Of a DNA stretch of 64,000 nt, positions 47,842 to 55,985 are shown in pieces. A model generated the notes under the pieces. The model ran no database searches, had not been told where the DNA came from, and saw nothing but the letters and a program-made list of their open reading frames with translations. The DNA is from Lysobacter firmicutimachus (GTDB taxonomy: Bacteria > Pseudomonadota > Gammaproteobacteria > Xanthomonadales > Xanthomonadaceae): positions 1 through 64,000 of the forward strand of contig NZ_JBANDL010000002.1 in the NCBI RefSeq assembly GCF_037027445.1, written 5' to 3'. Each line of letters begins with the position of its first letter. Position 1 is the first letter of the stretch. Both the position numbers and the translations under genes were made by a program.

Positions 47842-48180
47842 TAGCTTCTTAGTGCCTGTAGTTCTGGACTACTGCCATACATGGCGGTGAAAAGCAGAGC
47901 ACGAAGGCTGCTCAAAACCTTGTGGTTGGGCCTGAAACGCATCGTAAATTCCTAACGATAGTTCAGCACAGCGGAGATGTGAACAAACATATTCACGCGC
48001 TTGATAGGGTATCGGGCATCGAGTTATCTTTTGCCTTGGGGCGGCCTCCTGTTTGCCACGCTAAGCGCTGCAAGCTCTACAGCGCCGAATAGACGGGCTT
48101 GCGCTCGTCATTACTGCGCCCTAAGCCGGGCCGCGCCCCCCGCCGTTCGATGGTGAACGGCGGGGGCCTCAACATCCCTA
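47842..48180. other. Non-coding stretch upstream of the giant ATPase gene
   Basis: About 340 bp with no gene. It holds the strong hairpin at 48137-48166 and, nearer 47842, a less GC-rich stretch that could carry the promoter of the giant gene. Confidence 0.5.
48137..48166 (-). terminator. Strong hairpin downstream of the 48181 gene
   Basis: CCCCCGCCGTTC and its exact complement form a 12-bp stem with a six-base loop, 15 bp past the stop at 48181. No T-run follows, so it may be a processing or Rho-assisted site. Confidence 0.5.
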
Positions 48181-48891
48181 TTACGACTCGCTATTTCGTT
48201 GAATAGTCAGACTCAGCTGATCCAAGCGCTTGAGATAATGAGTGGCCAGTTCCCGAGATCCCCAAGGAGCACAAACGTCCGCGTAAAGAAATGCATCCTT
48301 TGCGCCAGGCCAAGCGAACTGTTGCCACTGATCGTCGCGCAACTTCAACGCATGCTGAGGAAATTGTTCGTAATCAACCCAATCACCGCTCGTCATGCCG
48401 ACCGGCTTATACATACGGTTGACCAAAAGGCGATTACCACGCTCACTCTCAATCGCGCCATAAGGCAGCCAGCAGCGCATTTCCCATTTCGCGACGCTCC
48501 CTTCAGCGACCAGAAAACGGACGCGCCTCAGCAGAGCCGTCATGTACGCGATCGAAAACTCGACGGCGTTAATCGGACTGATGAATTTCTGACTGAGGTC
48601 TTCGGTCTGACCGAGCGCCGCTTCACTGGAAGACTGTTGGTCCCACCGGCTCCTCGGAGCACGGACGACACGCAAAGACTGCGACACCTCGTCGTCAGTA
48701 CGGCGGAAGATAAAGGCCTGCGGAAGACTGGGGTCAGACACCCCATTCTTCCGAAGCAGCGACCAGTTCTTAAATCCATTCTCCTGAGCCAGCTTGTCGA
48801 GTGCATGGCCATGAGAAACGCCCTCAGCACGAGAAATCTTCTTCGCCGCGCGACGCAGGACTTCTACTTGATGAATGGTGAATTTTTGCAC
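48181..48891 (-). CDS. Hypothetical protein with plasmid-type helical N-terminus
   Basis: A 236-residue protein from the GTG at 48891 (preceded by AAAGG): VQKFTIHQVEVLRRAAKKIS and GHALDKLAQENGFKNWSLLR form a helical N-terminal module met in many plasmid and island proteins ('ALDxxAxxxGFxNWxxL'). The rest (FSIAYMTALLRRVRFLVAEG, GDWVDYEQFPQHALKLRDDQ) is not recognised. An upstream in-frame extension is possible but has no ribosome-binding site. Confidence 0.6.
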   Translation of the reverse strand: MQKFTIHQVEVLRRAAKKISRAEGVSHGHALDKLAQENGFKNWSLLRKNGVSDPSLPQAFIFRRTDDEVSQSLRVVRAPRSRWDQQSSSEAALGQTEDLSQKFISPINAVEFSIAYMTALLRRVRFLVAEGSVAKWEMRCWLPYGAIESERGNRLLVNRMYKPVGMTSGDWVDYEQFPQHALKLRDDQWQQFAWPGAKDAFLYADVCAPWGSRELATHYLKRLDQLSLTIQRNSES

Positions 48892-49591
48892 GGGGATAGA
48901 ACCTTTCTTCAAGGCCGCGGTCTTGCTGTATGCGTCCACACATAGAGCGTCGCGGCGGAAAAAAGGTGCCCGCGTAACAGACACGTTGCCGATACGGCTT
49001 CGCCAGTGTGGACGGGCTAGCCGACGTGATCGGCATTGCCCCAAACATACCGGAGCGGAAATCGACACGCAAGACCGATGCCGGCGGATGCATTTCGACC
49101 GGTCTGGGGGGCTCCAGCTACCGTGACTGGCCGACCGGGGCAGTCTCGCCGCCCGGATATGCGCCGCCGCAGATGCGGCGATTGGGCGTTTGTCCCACGG
49201 GTGGGAGGTTCCTGGGCGTAGCTAAGTGTAGCCACGCGTGAATAGACTGGTTTGAAAACCGTAGCCGTGGGCGCGCCATCCCCTTCGCATCGCTTCCTGT
49301 TCCGCCGGGTGTTCGGGCGGAGCGTCCTCGTCGCTGGCGGTTTTGCCCGAGACGAAGGCAACGGCGCCGTAGCCGACAGCGCCGGAACCGCGGCACCAAT
49401 GCGGATAAGAGAAAGCCGCCCCCAGCGCCCAGAAGCGCCGCTGTCCATGTTTTTCGATGGCAAACCGAGCGCGTCATGAAAATGCCTTTTCCGCTGATCT
49501 GCTGGAAAAGGTGCTCTGACCCCGTTTTTGGCCACCCGGGCAGCCGAACTCGCCCGGCGCACGGGCGGCGAACCCAATCCCGGCCTAGCCA
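48892..49591. other. Decayed intergenic stretch with att-like repeat
   Basis: About 700 bp with no complete gene. It includes a 29-bp tRNA-3'-end-like sequence (49250-49278) and, from about 49,510, sequence resembling the start of the TPR remnant but in a different frame. Confidence 0.5.
49250..49278 (+). repeat. att-like direct repeat, left copy
   Basis: A 29-bp sequence that matches 54419-54447 at 24 positions; the last 16 bases (AGCCGTGGGCGCGCCA) are identical. GTTTGAAAACC resembles a tRNA T-loop and the repeat ends in CCA. Confidence 0.4.
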
Positions 49592-50272
49592 GTGCGCTTG
49601 TGGGCTACCGCCATCGCACGCTCGCAGCTGGGCGATACGGCCGGCGCGCTCGACGACATCCGGCGGGTGATATCGATCAGAACGGCAATGAACGGCCCGA
49701 CGCACGAAGCAACGCTGCGCGCGTCGGCGGAACAGGCGCTGATCTTCTTGAACGCAGCCGATCGCGACCTCGCCCACCGCCGGGATTATCTGGAGCGAAG
49801 CCGCGTTCTGTACCGTCAGACGCTCGACGAGGCCGATCGGCAAAACCTGCCGATGCCGCTTGCGCGCATCGCCTACGGCAACGTGCTGCGCAAGATGGAC
49901 CTACTCGACCAGGCACTGCCGCAGTTGCTGCGAGCCAACGACGAAGTCACAGCGCGCCTGGGGCCACGACACAAGCGTGCGGTCTGGGCCCGATCGTCGT
50001 TGGCATCGCTGTACATGCAGCGACGCGAGTACGACGCGGCCGAGCGGCAGTTCGTGCGAGTCCTGACGGACGCGCGCGGCGAGGACGTCGGTCACTACCG
50101 GTTTCCGGTCAACGCCTTCGGCGCCCTGGACTCGTTAGGCGACATCCAACGCGAGCGCGGCCGATCCGAGCAAGCCCGCGCGTACTGGCGCCAGGCGGCC
50201 GAGATGGGACGGCAGACCCCGGCGATTGGTGCCGCGGAGCTAGCCCGGCTCGAAGAAAAAATGGCGCGGTAG
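49592..50272 (+). pseudogene. Remnant of a TPR-repeat protein
   Basis: The frame from GTG 49592 encodes 226 residues with three or four TPR-like units (LGDTAGALDDIRRVISIRTA, MDLLDQALPQLLRANDEVTA, RREYDAAERQFVRVLTDARG, RGRSEQARAYWRQAAEMGRQ). There is no ribosome-binding site, and the preceding 60 bp reads as matching protein (AAELARRTGGEPNPGLASAL) in another frame, so a frameshift is likely. It looks like the C-terminal end of a larger TPR regulator or kinase, now truncated. Confidence 0.6.
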
Positions 50273-50463
50273 CGGCACTGGAGCCGCAAACCGCCCGTGT
50301 CGGCCGAGGCCGCTATGGAAGAAACGCCAGCCCGCCCGAGGACGCTCTCGTGTTGCCGCACCAGAGGCTGAGGCGTCAGGGCTGCTTTCGCTATTGGCAC
50401 CCTTCCAGTTGCAGTTTCAATTTGCGAGCTGACAACCAAACAGCCCGTTGGTCTGCGCTTGTT

Positions 50464-50535
50464 GCAGGCTGAGCGTTGCCCCGAATTCCTTCACATATTC
50501 GCGGTATTTGACACAGTCCTTGGCGGAATAGCACA
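50464..50535 (-). pseudogene. N-terminal remnant of an SRAP (MCYSA-type) gene
   Basis: The minus strand reads (CTG)-CYSAKDCVKYREYVKEFGAT, matching the first 20 residues of the SRAP protein at 34256 (MCYSAKVRAEYREYVKEFGA) with the ATG changed to CTG. Homology then stops and a stop codon follows within about 60 bp. It is a fragment of a second, diverged copy. Confidence 0.75.
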
Positions 50536-50610
50536 GGGCGGGAGACCCCTATCCCCCCTCAATCGCCCCGAAGGGGGATCGGCAACGCTCACCGCCAAGA
50601 GCGACGGGGC

Positions 50611-50763
50611 CCGCCGCTTCGCCCAGATTGACACCGCCCTCGCCTTGTTGCGGCCCCTGCGCGCGGCAGCGGTCGAGGTACGCCTGGCCGACGCCGCGCC
50701 CCTACCGCCCGGGTGCCCCGCCGGCCTCGCCGCGCTGGAACGCCTGCACGCCGAGGCTGCCCC
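50611..50763 (+). repeat. Fragment of an unidentified repeated gene family, copy 1
   Basis: One frame reads RRFAQIDTALALLRPLRAAA, VEVRLADA and GLAALERLHAEAA. The segment at 54088-54255 reads alike (RLETALTLL, IDVRLADA, GLAALDRLHAEAA). The domain is not recognised. Confidence 0.45.
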
Positions 50764-51145
50764 GCCGACACCCGCCGTGCTGCGCCCCCCTAGCGCCACG
50801 TCGCCCCCAGCCCTGAACCGCCGCGATGTCCCTGTCGATCCGCCGTGCCAAGGCCCGCGCCGCCGCCCTGCTCGATGCCCTTCAGGTCGGCGAGACTGGG
50901 CCGCCCACGACGTCGAGGGCGCATTCAATTACGAGCGCCGTTGGGCCGCGCTGGACGCGTGCGCTGCGGGAAGATGACACGCTGGACACCTTTTCGAGGT
51001 TCTCGCAACTCCACCGCTTGATGGCGATGTGCCTCAGGTTCGCCGATGACCACAACATGGTCATTGCCAGACCGAGCCGTGTGGCGGGCACTGATTTGGT
51101 GATGGTTCAATAGGCGCACTAAAACGCCGAGCACAGGAGTACGGG

Positions 51146-51877
51146 ATGACCCGAACTAGGCGCACACTGCTGACACGGTACGGAAAGATCAGTGCTTGGC
51201 TGGTCACAGCAGTATTTGTAGTCGCCTGGATACTCAATCCGCAAGGCCCCTGGGAATCCTGGTTAGCTTTCATCGCGTTAGTAACTACAGCGCTGGCGGA
51301 AGTGTACTCATGGCTCAAGCCTGCACTATCAGAGAGGTTCGCTACGAGTGGTGAAAGAGCGCGCCACCGTGAGAACCTTCGACAGGTACTCCAGGAAGAG
51401 ATCTATCGCAGACGCGCAGAAGATCTACGTAGCGATGTGATCATCCGCGACGTAGACAGATTGGATGACTATCCGGACCTTCCGCCCTACGAGAAAGGAA
51501 TTTCTGCCTGGTTTCGCTTAGGGCTAATCGAAACCTACAGCAAAGGCGTCCGTGTCGGGCTACGTTATGGAGGATTGAAGGCTTGCGATAATGGCTATCG
51601 CTTCGTCGACTTTGTCAACAAGGAAAGCAGTGATCGTACGGTCCTCCTTCTGGGCGAGATACCATACGACTCCATCGCAACGGTCAATTTGGAAGGGGAT
51701 GAGATATACCCCTATGCCCACATCTACTGCCATTTCGATTTCGACGGCCAGCCTTATGAAAGGCTTTGGTTCGGCGAACGAATCGAGGTCGGAACGAGCT
51801 TCTACTACGAATTTGTCGCGTCATACGAGGAGGTAACGCGCAATAATCCGACAGATGGCCCGTTACACTTCGTTTAA
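51146..51877 (+). CDS. Membrane-anchored protein of unknown function
   Basis: A 243-residue protein starting MTRTRRTLLTRYGKISAWLV with two N-terminal membrane helices (about 12-31 and 39-57), then a charged coiled stretch and a beta-rich soluble domain (YGGLKACDNGYRFVDFVNKE, YAHIYCHFDFDGQPYERLWF). CAGGAG seven bases upstream supports the start. The coding DNA is clearly lower in GC than the flanks, suggesting transfer. It stands alone in a decayed region of the island, so a defence role is possible but unsupported. Confidence 0.68.
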   Translation: MTRTRRTLLTRYGKISAWLVTAVFVVAWILNPQGPWESWLAFIALVTTALAEVYSWLKPALSERFATSGERARHRENLRQVLQEEIYRRRAEDLRSDVIIRDVDRLDDYPDLPPYEKGISAWFRLGLIETYSKGVRVGLRYGGLKACDNGYRFVDFVNKESSDRTVLLLGEIPYDSIATVNLEGDEIYPYAHIYCHFDFDGQPYERLWFGERIEVGTSFYYEFVASYEEVTRNNPTDGPLHFV

Positions 51878-52100
51878 TGCAAGCTTCGCACGTAGCTCCA
51901 CCTATCCTGCGACCCTGGCCGCCCTCGACCTCCTCCCGCCGATGACGTCCTCTCCCATCACACCGCGCGAGACCTTCTTCGACAGCGCCGAGGAGTGAGT
52001 CGCTTCGGTCGCGTGAGCCCGCACGTACCAGTTCGCTCTTCGTCCGCCAGTCGGAACTAGTACTGGGTGAATGCCCCACTGCCATCGATAACATTCGCGA

Positions 52101-53150
52101 TCATGCCAGCGCCAAGCGGGCTGACTCGTCGCGCTGGATATCGTCAATGGAAAAAAGAAGATCGCGCAGTTCCCCCTCCGGGATACCAAGGTCAGCAGCA
52201 ATTCGAGACGGAGTAAGCTTCTCGCTCCACATAATCTTCAGTACTCGATCCCATACCGCGGAGCGCTCTCTATCGATGGGGTTGGGCTCAGATTTGCCGT
52301 GGCGGGAATTCAACTCGATGCAGATGTCTCGATACTTCCAGTCAGACAGTAGGCCGAGCTTGTGAAGGCGGTAGGCTAGGGCAGCAGCCGAAACTCGCCA
52401 GCGCACCTTTCTCCGAATGATGTCAGCCAGCCCCATGCCTGCGACACAATGGGCGAGCACATCGCCTTTCGGCATGAGGAATGCCGAAGCGAAACTGTTC
52501 GCTTGATCCTCTGCTGTACGGCCCTCTTCTTGCCCATCCTGATGGAGGACCAAATGACCAAGCTCATGAGCCGCATCGAAGCGGCTGCGCTCAGCTGTCT
52601 TCAAGCCGTTCAAGAAAACGTGAGGTCGACCTTTCCGCCATAGGGAGTATGCATCCACCTTGGCGGTGTTCTCTGCAAGAGAAAAAACACGCACCCCCTT
52701 GCTTTCCAGCAAGTGCACGATATTGGAGATAGGCCGCTCTCCCAAACTCCATCTCTCACGCAGAACTCGCGCTGCTTCTTCTGGAGGGTATTCGCCTAGT
52801 TCCGGCACTGCATTCGGTGGAAATGAAAAGCGAGCATCGAACCAATCTGAGATCAAATACGCTACTGCGCCTGCTGCCAGAGCCGCATCGCGAGATGCGG
52901 CACTCATCGACGTCTGACTGCGAAAGCTGGCGCGTTCCGGAACCTCGACATCTTCACCGAAGAAGAATCGCTCGGGAAATCCGAGAGCCCGGCTGATCGC
53001 CCGAATATTCTCAGGCGACGGCTCCTCAGTGCTTCCTTTGTCCCACCTGGTGATGGTGTGCTGCGTTACCCCGATCGCCTCTGCGAATGCTTTCTTAGTC
53101 AGCATCCGCCGTTTTCTTGCTATTGCGAGGCGAGCGGGATTGAAGTTCAT
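52101..53150 (-). CDS. XRE regulator fused to ImmA/IrrE metallopeptidase
   Basis: A 349-residue protein with an XRE HTH at residues 6-65 (LTKKAFAEAIGVTQHTITRW, then DKGSTEEPSPENI) and an ImmA/IrrE zinc-peptidase domain with HELGH at 195-199 in FDAAHELGHLVLHQDG. Family members cleave a partner repressor or control toxin genes on mobile elements. It overlaps the 53147 gene by 4 bp, forming a two-gene operon. The palindrome at 53816-53859 is a likely operator. Confidence 0.88.
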   Translation of the reverse strand: MNFNPARLAIARKRRMLTKKAFAEAIGVTQHTITRWDKGSTEEPSPENIRAISRALGFPERFFFGEDVEVPERASFRSQTSMSAASRDAALAAGAVAYLISDWFDARFSFPPNAVPELGEYPPEEAARVLRERWSLGERPISNIVHLLESKGVRVFSLAENTAKVDAYSLWRKGRPHVFLNGLKTAERSRFDAAHELGHLVLHQDGQEEGRTAEDQANSFASAFLMPKGDVLAHCVAGMGLADIIRRKVRWRVSAAALAYRLHKLGLLSDWKYRDICIELNSRHGKSEPNPIDRERSAVWDRVLKIMWSEKLTPSRIAADLGIPEGELRDLLFSIDDIQRDESARLALA

Positions 53151-53806
53151 GTCTGTGGAAGTCGCTCTACTAGGATGTCAAATTCTTCTGCTGCGTCGGG
53201 CGCCAAGCTATCGTCCCCAAGGGGAGTGAACATGTTCGGAGACAGGAATATCCTCTCCTTGAACTGGGTGAAGAACCCACCCGCTATTCCGACCGGGCAC
53301 GACAACTCGGCGCGAATGGTGTCGCCTTCGCAAAAAACAAACAAGTACCAAGAGACCGTTTCCAGCAAGCGATCAGGAAGAGCAGCTTCGCCCTGGTCGA
53401 GCAGCATGTCCGGAAAAGCCAGACTGAGCTGATCGACGTTCGTCTGAACTGCTCTTTCGGCCGCGGCCCCCCTCTTATTCCTGTTCTGCGGGTCTTGCTC
53501 TTTGACACCGGCAGCTTCGTTGGAGTTCACCACCGTGAATTTCACGCCGCTCCCGACGTCTATGGTCCAGGGAACTTGATCGATCTCGGTGCGACGCCAG
53601 CCCTTGGTCGCTCCAATTTCACGAATGCGCCGCACCCCCTCCTTCCAAGCCATCCAGCCAGGAGCAGATACGGGATCGTTGGCCGTGCAGCCGTTGCGCC
53701 CGGCAACCATCGCGTAGACGACCTCCACCAGTTCGATCTGTTCCCAACCGAGCTCGCTCAGTCGGCTTTGCACTTCCACAGGGGAGTTGATGATTTGGGT
53801 CTGCAC
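53147..53806 (-). CDS. Partner protein of the XRE-ImmA/IrrE gene
   Basis: A 219-residue protein from GTG 53806 (GAGG eight bases upstream): VEVQSRLSELGWEQIELVEV, RIREIGATKGWRRTEIDQVP and a C-terminal part LLETVSWYLFVFCEGDTIRA. I do not recognise the fold. Unknown proteins of this size are often paired with XRE-ImmA/IrrE genes on mobile elements, where one partner is a toxin, effector or substrate. It lies first in the operon. Confidence 0.65.
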   Translation of the reverse strand: MQTQIINSPVEVQSRLSELGWEQIELVEVVYAMVAGRNGCTANDPVSAPGWMAWKEGVRRIREIGATKGWRRTEIDQVPWTIDVGSGVKFTVVNSNEAAGVKEQDPQNRNKRGAAAERAVQTNVDQLSLAFPDMLLDQGEAALPDRLLETVSWYLFVFCEGDTIRAELSCPVGIAGGFFTQFKERIFLSPNMFTPLGDDSLAPDAAEEFDILVERLPQT

Positions 53807-53815
53807 AGACGCCTC

Positions 53816-53859
53816 ATGTTCATTTTTTCCACCTCGATTGTGATGGAAAAAATGAACAT
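53816..53859. promoter_or_regulatory. Large perfect palindrome, probable operator
   Basis: ATGTTCATTTTTTCCA and its exact complement (16 bp each, 53816-53831 and 53844-53859) flank a 12-bp spacer immediately before the start codon at 53806. AT-rich and unlike the surroundings, it is the expected place for the promoter and XRE binding. Confidence 0.7.
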
Positions 53860-54040
53860 GTCAATCCCTCACGTTCTTCATCCTGGGCGCCCGGCATCCT
53901 CGCAGCCGGGTTGCAGCTCTCGTAAGTTGATGCACGATCGATGAAGGCCTTCTCCTGAGGCGTGAGGCAAACCAACCCAGGCCAACAAACGCCTACTGAT
54001 ATCTTTCATCGCCGTGCCGGTGGCCACGGCACCCAAGGGT

Positions 54041-54066
54041 GATGACGGCCTCGCGAGGCCGTCATC
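54041..54066. repeat. 26-bp perfect palindrome
   Basis: GATGACGGCCTCG and its exact complement meet without a spacer. No T-run follows. It lies at the start of the copy-2 family fragment and may be a relic of a terminator or a mobile-element end. Confidence 0.5.
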
Positions 54067-54087
54067 CCGCGAAGCACGGCGGTGCCC

Positions 54088-54255
54088 GCCGCTCCGTACG
54101 CCTCGAGACCGCTCTCACCTTGCTGTGCACCTCGAGCATGGCCGCGATCGACGTGCGCTTGGCCGACGCCGTAATGTCCCCGTGGCCTTGCCGCCGGGGC
54201 CGACCCGTCGGCTTGGCCGCGCTGGACCGGCTGCATGCCGAGGCCGCCATCGGCC
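54088..54255 (+). repeat. Fragment of an unidentified repeated gene family, copy 2
   Basis: One frame reads RRSVRLETALTLL, IDVRLADA and VGLAALDRLHAEAAIG, related to 50611-50763. It has no start or stop of its own that fits. Confidence 0.45.
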
Positions 54256-54418
54256 GCGCCACTCACACATAAGCCAACTGCTTGTCCCTTTCGTCTGCCG
54301 CGCCGACGCGCGCCACCGTTGCCAGCCCAGAAGCCAGACTTCGGCGCGAAGTCCTAGCCTGAACGGCTACCCCAACCTACGGTTAGGTTGCCCTAGCTGG
54401 CATCCGGTGAACCTACTA

Positions 54419-54447
54419 GTTCGAATCCGGGAGCCGTGGGCGCGCCA
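54419..54447 (+). repeat. att-like direct repeat, right copy
   Basis: Begins GTTCGAATCC, which is the tRNA T-loop consensus, and ends CCA, sharing AGCCGTGGGCGCGCCA with the left copy 5.2 kb away. The pairing needed for a full T-arm and acceptor is not present, so no intact tRNA gene is called. Confidence 0.4.
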
Positions 54448-54693
54448 ATTTCCGGCGGGGAACTCTCTCCGCACTCCGCACGCCCCTCCGAAAGCCCCAA
54501 TACTGGCGGGCTTCAGCGAGGGGCGTTTGGTTTCAGCTCTTCGGCGATAACCCGGAATTCGCCCTTTTTCCTCTCTCTCCGCCCCGTCTTTCTCCGGTCG
54601 GTTGGTCCTGAGACCAAACGCTCGTGTGCGCAAAGCGCCGAAAACAAGGTGGATTCGGAGGCCGGCAGTTCAGCGGTTGGATTGACGTTTAGG

Positions 54694-55350
54694 TCAGCTA
54701 CCACGATTCGGACGGCCTGAGCCGCCGCCACCCGCCGGCGGAAGCAGCCCGTACTCCATCGCTAGCCGGATCAGGCCTAGATCTCCTTGGACGCCCAACT
54801 TGGCCATCACCTTGGTCCGCACGGTACGGACGGTCGAGGTGGTCAGTCCCAGCTCCAGCGCGATATCGCCGTTTTGCCTGCCCCGTAGCACCAGCCAGAC
54901 CACTTCCATTTGACGTGGACTGAGCTGGTCGAACGGCGAGACTTCGAATATCAGCCGGGCGCCCAGTGCGTCGTCCAGAAAACGACGCCCCGCCGCGACC
55001 TCGCGGACCGCACGCACGATAGCCCCGCCATCCTGCGCCTTGGAGACATATCCCCTGGCACCGGCGGCCAACAGCCGGCGGGGCACGGGCCCCGCCTCCA
55101 CGACGGAGATGATCAGGATTCGAAGACTGGGGTGCCGTGCCAGCAGTCGGCGCGTGACCTCCAGCCCGTCCCAGCCGGGCAGATGAAAGTCGCACAACAC
55201 CACGTCAGGAATACCCGATCCGATGGCCGTGAGAGCATCCTCGCCATTCGACGCCTCCCCAACGATCTCCATGTCGCCTTGCGCCTCTAGCACGCCCCGT
55301 AGGCCAACTCGCACCAGCGGGTGATCGTCAATCACAAACACACGAATCAT
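54694..55350 (-). CDS. NarL/FixJ family response regulator
   Basis: A 218-residue two-component regulator. The receiver domain has Asp7-Asp8 near the start (VFVIDDHPLV), phosphoacceptor Asp54 (VLCDFHLPGWDG) and a lysine in GYVSKAQDGG. The C-terminal LuxR HTH is SPRQMEVVWLVLRGRQNGDI followed by GLTTSTVRTVRTKVMAKLGV. No sensor kinase is encoded nearby. The internal ATG at 55350 was chosen as start because the few residues before it are not part of the receiver fold. It may act on the RHS locus, which begins 0.6 kb away. Confidence 0.92.
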   Translation of the reverse strand: MIRVFVIDDHPLVRVGLRGVLEAQGDMEIVGEASNGEDALTAIGSGIPDVVLCDFHLPGWDGLEVTRRLLARHPSLRILIISVVEAGPVPRRLLAAGARGYVSKAQDGGAIVRAVREVAAGRRFLDDALGARLIFEVSPFDQLSPRQMEVVWLVLRGRQNGDIALELGLTTSTVRTVRTKVMAKLGVQGDLGLIRLAMEYGLLPPAGGGGSGRPNRGS

Positions 55351-55368
55351 CTTTATCCTCGGCACCAA

Positions 55369-55985
55369 CGACCGAGGATGGACTTAGCCAATACGGCCTG
55401 CTCGTTATCAACCGAATCATCTGGATTCTGCTTTTAGCTGATGCGCGGCCAAGCGAAACGCGCCTCTTGGCGGACAGATGTCTACTCGTCACCAACTAAT
55501 TCCGAGAAAGAATCAGAATTTCCCTACACCAAAAGCGCTCACCAAGTGCTAGCTTTTGCACCCTGTCTGTAGCGCTCAGAAAAGCACAGTTGAGGCGATG
55601 ACTGCTTGGCCTCGGCTCCACGCGACATGGCCCGAGATCGGTCGGTCGCTATGCTCGGTATGAAACAGTCTCGCCAGAAGAGATCGTTCTCGGCGATGCT
55701 GGATCAAAGGAAGAAGTGACGAGACGTCGCAATCGGCTAATAGCGTTTAGACCCTGGACATGGAACGTCGTATGCATCCCCTGTAGCCCATCGGCGCTGA
55801 CTTAGACCGCGTTCGCGATCTTGTCGGTAATCATCAATCTCCCTCTTTCCCCAGGCACTGGCACTTGTCCGTGCTGTCTCGTCGTGCGAACAGGAGTAGC
55901 ACCCAATACGTATGGACCACAGAAGATTCAGCGCCACCCCGGATTGGTACAGCCGGGCCGTAGATCAGCGCACCAAGGAGTAGGT
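55369..55985. other. Non-coding stretch upstream of the RHS gene
   Basis: About 620 bp without a convincing gene, lower in GC than the flanks. It must hold the promoters of the response regulator (minus) and RHS gene (plus). No terminator or operator pattern was obvious to me. Confidence 0.45.

Larger units (their letters stand above)
50273..51145. other. Decayed region with gene fragments
   Basis: About 870 bp without an intact gene. It contains the SRAP remnant (50464-50535), a hairpin ATCCCCC/GGGGGAT near 50552-50580, and a fragment (50611-50763) related to 54088-54255. The rest is low-complexity GC-rich sequence. Confidence 0.55.
53860..54693. other. Decayed region upstream of the operon
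   Basis: About 830 bp without an intact gene. It contains a 26-bp perfect palindrome (54041-54066), a copy-2 family fragment and the right att-like repeat. The remainder shows no convincing coding pattern. Confidence 0.5.

Noticed and set aside
49528..50472. 314-codon plus-strand frame overlapping the TPR remnant
   Set aside because: Only its first 25 codons resemble a TPR protein; afterwards it is Arg/Pro shadow of the real repeat frame.
51902..52201. 99-codon minus-strand frame between the membrane protein and XRE-ImmA genes
   Set aside because: Its right half lies inside the XRE-ImmA gene in another frame and its left half has no start or recognised motif; at most a gene remnant.
54361..54447. 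Possible tRNA gene
   Set aside because: Only a T-loop-like GTTCGAATCC and a terminal CCA are present; the T-stem, anticodon and D arms do not pair.
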